From the NCBI GenBank assembly GCA_037576215.1, contig JBANDB010000012.1, positions 2,542,001 to 2,606,000 on the forward strand: a stretch of DNA of 64,000 bases, read 5' to 3'. This DNA comes from Armillaria gallica. Taxonomy: Eukaryota > Basidiomycota > Agaricomycetes > Agaricales > Physalacriaceae. Under the pieces are notes generated by a model. It had not been told where the DNA came from. It made no database searches and saw nothing but the letters and a program-made list of their open reading frames with translations. The position numbers and the translations under genes are program-made. This document shows positions 56,386-64,000 of the stretch, piece after piece. Positions within the stretch are counted from its first letter, which is position 1. Each line of letters opens with the position of its first letter.

Positions 56386-57086
56386 CTATCCGGGCTGACC
56401 CGCCCAGGCCTCCGAGCCATGCGCCGTGCTGTAGGTCGCAATCGGATAATATTCAAGGAATCTCACGCTCGACTCCTGGACATTAATGCTGTCCTGGTGC
56501 TGACCGCTGTAAAAATCCTCTACTCCGGAATGGGAATGAGCGTTGATCTGAGTGGTGGCCATGTGAATGAGGGGTACATCGCCATAAGAGTAGGATGGGG
56601 TATCATTAGTGGATGGAGCGGGCATAGGTACCTGAGTGAACGGTATATTGGTCATGTCGCTGGTGAATGTGTCAACATTGGAAGGGAGGGCATTGTCAAC
56701 ATTGGGTGGAGTAGCAGGCGAACGATGCACGTTCATGACTGGCATGTGCTCGATGAGAGATGCTGACCATGTGCATGCTTGTACCTGGGGCGTCTACAGT
56801 GGGATGCATAAACATTATTGCAGACATCATGACTGGAGGGCATCTACCTTCAGATAGTACGCAGCGCACTGATGGATGAACATTGAAATGTAATCGACAT
56901 GCACGTGAATGCTGTGTCCACACCAACCGCAGATGTTCTAGGAGAACCTGAGCACAGGATATGCCAGGCGAAGATGAACTGGGGCCTACCTGATTGAGTG
57001 TTGACGCGAACGATAGGCACTGACAGAGCTGAAGGTTCAGTGACCTCAATGCACTGTCCTCGGGACAGTAAAGCTGCTGATGACAT
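56386..57086 (-). pseudogene. CxC/HxH-D-Y family gene copy with exon-1 frameshift
   Basis: Exons 57086-56990, 56937-56848 and 56793-56386; introns of 52 bp (GTAGGC...CTAG) and 54 bp (GTAGAT...GTAG). Exon 2 has C-G-W-C-G-H-S-I-H-V-H-V-D-Y-I-S and C-A-A-Y, and lacks about five residues present in other copies. Exon 3 opens T-P-Q-V-Q-A-C-T-W and ends W-A-G-Q-P-G. Exon 1 is 97 nt where intact copies have 99 or 102, so one net base shifts the frame between the Q-C and C-Q-C parts. Either a pseudogene or a sequencing error. Confidence 0.65.
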
Positions 57087-57099
57087 TGAACGAATAATG

Positions 57100-58760
57100 T
57101 TAATGAGGACAGTATACACTGAGGAGTCAATGACACTTTGAGTCCATCTTGAGTCATTTTAAAGGACCAGGTATGCAGTGAAGCAGTGAGATAGATCTGT
57201 AGGCTCGCTGCCATCCTCAAAATACCCGGGGATGCCCCCGTGACAGTGGCGGACATAAAAATTGTGCATCCCTCCTGCCAATGCACGTGATGCATGCTGT
57301 CAACACTTGTCAATGTCGTCTCTTCTGGTCATGTCCATCTTCGTACTTACCCTACCCACTCTTATCGGTTCGTTTCTTTCCAGGATCATTATCAGTCCAA
57401 GACCTCCGACCCTTTAGTCTGCCTATCCTGCAAGCTCAGTTCAGTTTTTAGCACTGACAGAACTTATCTCTTCTATGATAATTTCCTTTTGGTTGAGAAT
57501 GCCTGCCATGTGTTCGTGTCATCCTTCATCGGTACATGATGTAAGACATCCAAGAAAGATTTTCCATCACCTTACCAGTACACTTCTCCATCAAGTACGG
57601 TCTGTGCGACTTCCTGCACTGCCATTATCCTGTCAAGACCTCACACGTCATCTTCCTCCAGGATGTTTTTATCAAGAGCTGTGGAGGCCAGATACTACCA
57701 GCATTGCTCATGTGTGATGCATTGCATAGACTTGGATGTTGGAGGATGATGCTTGGAGCTTGGAGTGAGATGCTATCCATCTAACAGTCTTCTTGTACCA
57801 CACGCATCCCCACTTTTTGTTTTCTCGACTAGGGCATCATCGCCTATGTGTCTTTCCAATCCTTTCTTCCCTACACTCGTTGCAAGGAAGATGTCGCTAT
57901 CCCCTCCCTATCTTCAGTAGCTTACCAGCCCCTGTCAATTAAATTCCTCCTCACCCAACCTGTCACCCAACTCTGTTACAAGCCACTAGCCACCCCTACC
58001 CAGAAAAGTCCTCAACCATAAGTATGACCTCCCTTTGATGCCAGTGATTTCAGAATACAGAGGGCAGCGTACGGAAATCAATGGATGCTGTGGTTCAAGT
58101 GCATGTCCTGATCAGTCGAGGCAGAAGATTTCAATGAGAGATGGACACTCAGAGTTCTATGGACACTACCCCCTTCTTCGTCTCGCCCTCGCTTTGTCAG
58201 AGCAAGATCTGTCCCTTATCGATGACTTCCAACGACAGCATGCCATAGTCCGGTGAGCAACCGACTCTCTGTTTCACGACTAAGTGCTCAATAGTTCTGG
58301 CAGGATACTTGTCGGCATAGTTTTCCAAGGAGCGAGTCTTCCTCCAAGGAAAACTTCCTGAATGGCACCTCCCACTGAGAGCATTCTACATGAATGAAAG
58401 CTTCGGTCATGTACCATCTTTCCTCAAATTAAACCTCCTGCATCTATCTGACCCATGATGGCTTCACGTGCTGAGAGTAGCACATCTATATCCTCATCCG
58501 TAGAGACATGATTGCCAATATTCTATATGGCCTACTTGATCCACCATGATATTGACTGCAACTGGTAGAATCTCATGCATCAGGGAAAAGGCCGCGAGAT
58601 CCTAAGGTGTTACGATGTTCAAAATACATTATAATATACATAATCCATTGTCATAGATCACAACGGAAACTCGGGCATTAAAATAGTGTTACAATTCCAT
58701 CATAATACTGTCTTAATATAGCTCTAATACGCTCCCAAGCATAGTGTAACTCACCGACAA
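57100..58760. other. host sequence with decayed coding remnants
   Basis: No intact gene. A stretch near 57830-57920 (K-E-D-V-A-I-P-S-L in one frame) resembles 2280-2340, indicating an old dispersed sequence. A plus-strand frame at 58035-58256 has no known motif. Confidence 0.35.
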
Positions 58761-60340
58761 TGCAATTATATTCGGCTACAATACTGTAGATCACCCATGG
58801 AAGAGATAGGAAAAATCAATGTATATTGCGACTTGTAAATACATACATCCATAAACGATACATGCTGGGACAATACGACAACCGAGAATTTAAAAATGCT
58901 TTCCTTCCTGTACCCGAAGAAATGTTTTGGGTTGATACGAGCCGTATACCAATGGACCCGCCTTCCAACGCTCACTTTACATTATTCAGGACTAAAGGAA
59001 GAAAACAATGAGTCTTTGGATAGGGCACAGGGTTTCAGATAACATACATTGCAACGTTGAAGCTAGTAACGAAAGCTTCATTGACAAATGCCGCACATAC
59101 CTGTAGAGACAATTATTAGAAGGCAGAGGAAAGTAAGATAGATAGACGTACTGAAACATTGTCAACGGGCTTCAACTTGTTGATGAATGTATCGGCGCAG
59201 GCCTACAACGAAAATAAGCATAGAAGAAGGCAAGAAAGGCATACCATAACTGCATTGGGAGAAGAACGGAACATGTGATGAACATAAGTGACTAAAGCCC
59301 ATGTAAGAGATGACGAAGTACGCACCACGTTGGCCATCTCAACAGTACAAGAGCCCGGCCGTATACTTCCAGCGAAGGGGTCGCAAAGTTACTGATGCAG
59401 ACATAAGCAATACTGGATGAAGGGAAGATATAGGCACATCAGACATACCTTAAGAACAGAGAGCTACTTACTTACATGACTAGGAGTCCGTTCGACGTGG
59501 TGTGAGGCAAGGATGTTGGTTTATGAGACGAGTCACCGAGGATGTCAAAGTAAAAGGACAAGTCCAACCAACTTCCGTATTAGGACGGAGCATGGTTTAT
59601 CAACAATCTCTAAGCGGAGTTTGAATGTTGTTACTTCCGCACTACATATATTTGCCCCTGGTACGAGGCCAGGTTCGGCCAACAAAGCACCGATAATAAA
59701 CTTGCATATACTTACGGCTATCGATGTACTTGCTAAAGACTTGTAGAAGGCTTTATGGATGCTCATACATCTTGTCATTATATCACAGTCCACCCATAAT
59801 ATAATTATTACTATGTCACAATGGACAGAATCCAATGCAACGAATTATGCGGATTACAATACAATTGGCAGCAGATTCTGACCTATTGTGAGCGGTTTGC
59901 CGTATTATGATTGAATTGAAATCACCTGAAATAATAATAACTCATTATGATCGGCAAAATCCACTGTAACCAATTACAATTTTTCTGTCATTTTCCTGAT
60001 GTGATGGGAGTTGTAACAGTCCAGGATCTTCGAGGCGATCTGACTCAAAGTCGGTTCCCCTGCTACAATCACCATCACCTGCACCTATTCCTGACAAGTT
60101 ATCATGCTGAGAATACAGTCGCTAGCACAATCCCTTCCCTCTCTACCGCATGTCATGAGGACCTGCAGATGTACTCTTTAGCATTCATCCTGGTCGGTTC
60201 CATTCATTGAGATTGTTTCGATGCTCCAACCCTGCATGCTCATTATGTGGTACTGGATCTCCTTTGCTTTCCACTCTCTGGTGGCGACAAGCATTGTTTG
60301 CTCCTTGGCTTTTTGCATTTTGCCAAACTTTCACTTTGTA
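58761..60340. other. host sequence, one possible spliced gene end
   Basis: On the minus strand, 59270-59030 can be read as exons joined by GT-AG introns (ends near 59246/59204 and 59152/59101), giving A-C-A-D-T-F-I-N-K-L and a hydrophobic end ...N-V-A-M-Y-V-I and stop. Upstream exons could not be settled and no domain is recognised. The rest of the interval is AT-rich without clear genes. Confidence 0.3.
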
Positions 60341-60347
60341 TTGACGA

Positions 60348-60569
60348 TTGGCTACCTGGGCCCTGAAGATGCTGTTGGCAATCCTGAGAGGCCGTGTATA
60401 TAGACCTACTAGATGTTCTCCTAATTTGGACAAGATCTCGTGGATAGCGCACTCTGGGTCACCTGATGCCTTGAAGCAAATGTTGAACCTACTGGACTGT
60501 GGTGCTTCGAGTGAGGAGAGTCCGCATCTATATTTGATGGTATGTTCACCAAGAGTGGTTGACTGGTAA
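60348..60569 (+). CDS. possible exon of an unidentified gene
   Basis: A 73-codon open stretch of protein-like composition (L-D-K-I-S-W-I-A-H-S-G-S-P-D-A-L) ending at a plausible donor TG/GTAAGC. No partner exon keeps frame with confidence. No known family. Confidence 0.25.
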   Translation: MATWALKMLLAILRGRVYRPTRCSPNLDKISWIAHSGSPDALKQMLNLLDCGASSEESPHLYLMVCSPRVVDW

Positions 60570-61755
60570 GCTCAATACATTTCTTGCTAGACGATTCATT
60601 AATTGAGTTCTAATGCACAAGCAGTGTCTCATACATTTTTCTTAACTTATAGCTGAGGAGAGTACTGGCACTCGTCATGCTAAACTTTAAGCTGTATCGG
60701 GATCTACGGGTGAGTATGATCGGCTGTTGGCCCATCAGCCTGTCCTGCACAGATTGGATCTCATCGCCGATCAGTCGGCGCAAAGGCCTCTGAGATCACT
60801 GAAATAGCCATATGCAATTAAGTTACTGGGAGTCACGATCAAGGGGTTGGCGGACCATTGTTCTGGCATATTGGGTCGGTCAGTTGCGAGGCCTAAAAAA
60901 CTTTTTGGACCTCACCTGCTCCAACTGAAAAATATAACCATCCAAGCATTATGATGTGTTTCATAGCATATATTCTAGCTGTTTACTATCTTTCTAACAA
61001 TGATTCACCAGAGATTTCGGTGAACAAGGACAGAACTTCAAAAAAGAAACATTTGCTGGTGTTGCCACTTGCCCTGGCATAGATCAAACATGGTCCATGG
61101 TACTCCAGTGAGCAGTCTAAATCAAGAATGCTAATATAATGCATTAAAGTATTGTCAGGGCGTGCCAAACCTGCAACTTACAAGTTCAAGAGCAGGTTGA
61201 CTCAGGGGTCTTGCAAGAACCAAAGGGTACGATGTCGTCATATAGATCATGTGATACATCTAACTTTGGAATATTGTTCTCATGGGGGTTGGTCGGTCGA
61301 GCCAGTGAGGGCTAAAATATTTTTTGGACCTGATGTCATGTATTTAAAATGCGCAAACCTCTTGATCACGATCGATCAAAGGTCACTCGAGTCGGGCACT
61401 GTACCATAAAAATCAGGAGGCAGGGATGCATTAGTCTATTGTTTAATGCAGGGGGGTTGCCGTTCAAGGGCATTATGACAAAGCCTTATGTAATTTGATG
61501 GCCTTGCATTGGTACTGCGCCAAATCGATTAGGTTTTGAGCTTACCGGCGGCAAGTTTGACATGCCGAATCCAAGCCGGCTAGCGCGTTTTGACAGAAAA
61601 TCCTGCTTGCTTCGCTTTCCCTCCATTTTTATTTTATTTTACATTACCATGCACCTTTAAAATTAGATATCCTGCTTCTCCTTAGTTGACTACGCATCCC
61701 AAGACTCTGTAATATAAGATTTATTCATTGCCGGAATCCCATCAGATTTGTAATA
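60570..61755. other. host sequence with a ~55-bp direct repeat
   Basis: Similar segments at about 60861-60915 and 61271-61331 share ATTGTTCT, GGTCGGTC, GAGG(C)CTAAAA and TTTTTTGGACCT about 410 bp apart. They may be eroded LTR or MITE copies. No gene recognised. Confidence 0.4.
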
Positions 61756-62269
61756 CTGTACTATTTAGACCTTATCTTCATGTCACAGGTCACAGCAGCT
61801 TGTGAAATGAAGATATGCATACCTGATAACATGTCACAGGCCTCAGTGAAGAGACACAAAAAAGTTCCAAAATGGTGTCTTTTTCAAGTAAGAATAACAA
61901 AAAACTCCTTCCTTGAGTGTCTACATGCGTTCCCAGATATTTTTGTTGTACCAGTGATTTGGTTTGATGATGTGGCAGCGGCAACTCCGCTCTGGCAGCT
62001 CAAAGGCACTGGATTCCGTGGCCCGTTCAGCAAATCCAGCCTTTCATGACATCGTGGATGGCAAAAAGTCACCCTCAAGGAGGGTTGAACTGGAGACCTA
62101 GCTACTTGGTCACAGCATTGAGCCACAAGACTACTACAGCAACTGAATAATTTACAATGTGAAGATGTACATAACTTGTCACAGACTACAGTGATCTGTG
62201 AAGATCTTCCCGGCTGAAGATGTGGCATAACATGTCACAAGCTGTGAAGATAAGGTCGAAATAGTACAG
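61756..62269. mobile_element. 514-bp MITE with TA target duplication
   Basis: The terminal inverted repeats match at 24 of the first 25 bp (first 11: CTGTACTATTT) and are flanked by TA (61754-61755, 62270-62271), as expected for Tc1/mariner-type mobilisation. Subterminal CATGTCACA words recur in both orientations. No transposase is encoded. Confidence 0.75.
62065..62140 (-). other. tRNA-like sequence inside the MITE
   Basis: On the minus strand TGGCTCAATGC resembles an A-box and AGTTCAACCC a B-box at tRNA-like spacing, followed by T5. No acceptor stem pairs. Possibly a Pol III promoter remnant. Confidence 0.3.
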
Positions 62270-62991
62270 TAACTGAGTTGAACGGTGGATGGCCTGTTTA
62301 AGCAACAGACTCCATACACTCACTACAACCTCACCCCCACCATAGTCGTGTATGTTGCATCTGTCTACGAGAGACTAGGGACGCGTTATACAGGCCCAAC
62401 AAATCATGAGGATCAATTCGCGTCACAATTGGACTGCAAGGGAGGTACAAGAGTACTTGAGAACGCGAGGCCCACGGGAACAAACGCAGGAAGACAAAGT
62501 TTGCCATTTGTAGGTCTACATTCAATTATATTTCGGGGCAATGCACGCCTTAAATGATAGAACGTCAAATGCAACTACATTCAATGGCATCCGACTTCAC
62601 TAGAGCCAGATGGTGGCAATTCAAGGCAATGATAAATATGTATCGTAGGTGAAAGTAAAATAATTGATAGCATATTCTGCGTAAAGATGTCTGATAAATG
62701 TTACATACCCACCGGGAGCGGTGGAAATTAGAACGATGATGACAAGGTTATGAAATGTAGTGACCCAAATCAGCAAACTGAGTAGTACTGGCAGGACTAT
62801 GGGAATTAGGAGGGCATTAGGGCATGCAGAAACATTGTACCAATGATTAACGAGAGGATTAGAGCAGGACAACATGAAAACGGCAATGGAGATGTTCACT
62901 TTTGTGAAGTTGGAAAATATCAAAGATCGTGACAATGAGGAATGAGGAGACGAAGTTGGCGCACATAAAGCCGGGTGAAGGAAGCGAGAAG
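62270..62991. other. no gene recognised
   Basis: Short open frames only (62285-62557 plus, 62621-62995 minus), without known motifs. The minus-strand one is hydrophobic and directly downstream of the next gene. Confidence 0.4.
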
Positions 62992-63890
62992 TCATGTTGT
63001 GGTGGTGTCTGTTGTATGGTACTGAGCGTACGGGTACAACCAGGCCTCACGCATGGTATCAGATGTTGCATTCAAGTGACCCGCACATTCGGAGCTCCCA
63101 TTCATCGAGCGACCTGGCGGGCGAACATAAGTGTTGTTAGTGGAATTATTCGGGTAGTGGATGAAAGAATCGTCTGAGCTAAAAGTCGGGGTCTGTGTGA
63201 TACCCGGATGAATATCAGATGCGGTGCCGCTGTCTGAGGGAGAGGAAATCGGTGTGGGAATGAAGTGGGTACCAGTGTTCCTCACATTCCGAGAAGAGCT
63301 CAATGCACATGAACTGATGTAAGGGGAGGATGTATGTGTCAGAGTGATTAAATCGAGGGTTTCCTCAGCGGTGTAGGAAGAGAAGAACATGGAGCTTGGC
63401 GTCGATAAACTATCCATGCCATCATCGGAAAAGCCGATCTCATTTACGTCGGAAGAAGGGCCATTACTGTGCGTGAAACCTTCCAAGGTGTTCCATGGTT
63501 CCACAGACTTGTATGAATTATTGGTAGCGATGTGGTCGCAAAGTTGGACTTCGCATGTGCAACACTGGGACAGAGGCGTCTAAGAGCGAGATCGTATTAG
63601 TCCGCGATGTTGAACGGAGGTGGAAGGACATGCCTTTTGCACATAGGCAGCACATTGAGTTGCAGGAAAATTATGGACGACCATAGATACATAGTCAACA
63701 TGCATATGAATACCATCTCCACACCTGCCGCAGATGTACTGGGATAATGTGGGTGTGGGACCAATAGAGAAAGCGAATGAGGGCCTACCGGATCTAATAG
63801 AGGTGACACAAATGATGGACACAGACATTGATGGATTCCACCAGTGACTTGTATACATTGTCGTCGAGATGGAAAATCAGCTGAAGACAT
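62992..63890 (-). CDS. CxC/HxH-D-Y family protein with a GC-AG intron
   Basis: Exons 63890-63789 (34 codons), 63738-63634 (35 codons) and 63579-62992 (195 codons plus stop), giving 264 aa. Intron 1 is 50 bp (GTAGGC...CCAG). Intron 2 is 54 bp, starts GCATGT after AAG and ends TTAG, with a CTAAT branch-like site: a GC-AG intron. Exon 2 carries C-G-R-C-G-D-G-I-H-M-H-V-D-Y-V-S and C-A-A-Y. Exon 3 begins T-P-L-S-Q-C-C-T-C then C-D-H and has a longer Ser/Thr-rich tail than the palindrome copies. No signal peptide. Intact on this reading. Confidence 0.75.
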
Positions 63891-64000
63891 TGGACTCCGA
63901 CAAAACTCTCGGTGCTGTCGGACAGGGAGAAATATGAGAACGTGATGGAAATTCGAGTTCATCCCACCGTACCTTTAAGTACAAACACGAGTAGTCTTCC
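63891..64000. other. upstream region of the last gene
   Basis: Presumed promoter side of the minus-strand gene; no TATA box seen within the window edge. Confidence 0.4.

Overview
The window looks like a repeat-rich stretch of a basidiomycete (mushroom-forming fungus) genome. The evidence is three-exon genes with 48-54 bp introns, chromodomain Ty3/gypsy elements, a KDZ-type DNA transposon and CpG-to-TpG decay confined to repeats. One gene family here (C-x-C-G-H-x-I-H-x-H-x-D-Y core, then C-A-A-Y) resembles, from memory and unchecked, a multicopy family of Boletales such as Pisolithus or Scleroderma. No rRNA, CRISPR array or convincing complete tRNA gene was seen.

Layout. 1-8,878 is host DNA with minisatellites (1.2-1.7 kb), decayed coding remnants (2-3.4 kb) and a nearly perfect 2.9-kb palindrome (about 4.2-7.05 kb). 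Each palindrome arm carries an intact copy of the gene family, and the two copies are divergently transcribed from the palindrome centre. 56,127-64,000 is host DNA again, with two more family members, a 514-bp TA-flanked MITE and mostly unrecognised sequence.

8,879-56,126 is one 47-kb nest of transposons, reconstructed from target-site duplications. E1, a chromovirus, has its 5' part at 8,879-10,381 and its 3' part at 48,638-56,126 (TSD CAAAT). Its gag is split by E2 (10,382-48,633, minus strand, TSD ACGC/ATGC), a gag-protease-only element with 1.8-kb LTRs. E2 gag is split by E3 (14,451-26,804, TSD TAATG), a second chromovirus family. E3 in turn carries P2, a 2.9-kb foldback element (about 19,582-22,547, apparent 10-bp TSD). 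The right LTR of E2 is split by a KDZ transposon (about 28,098-47,463) carrying a decayed transposase and two decayed cargo genes. One cargo gene is split by E6 (32,283-41,289, TSD TCGAC), the youngest chromovirus. A solo LTR (TSD AAAGT) sits in E1 pol.

How the parts work. E1, E3 and E6 have self-complementary primer-binding sites of the Tf1/sushi type, gag with a CCHC knuckle, and pol in the -1 frame (protease, RT, RNase H, integrase, chromodomain). The most striking feature is an extra membrane-anchored reading frame (called ORF0 here) that starts upstream of gag and overlaps it in another frame in E1 and E6. E3 has a comparable cluster of three small membrane ORFs. Nearly all premature stops in the elements are CGA-to-TGA, which fits methyl-CpG deamination.
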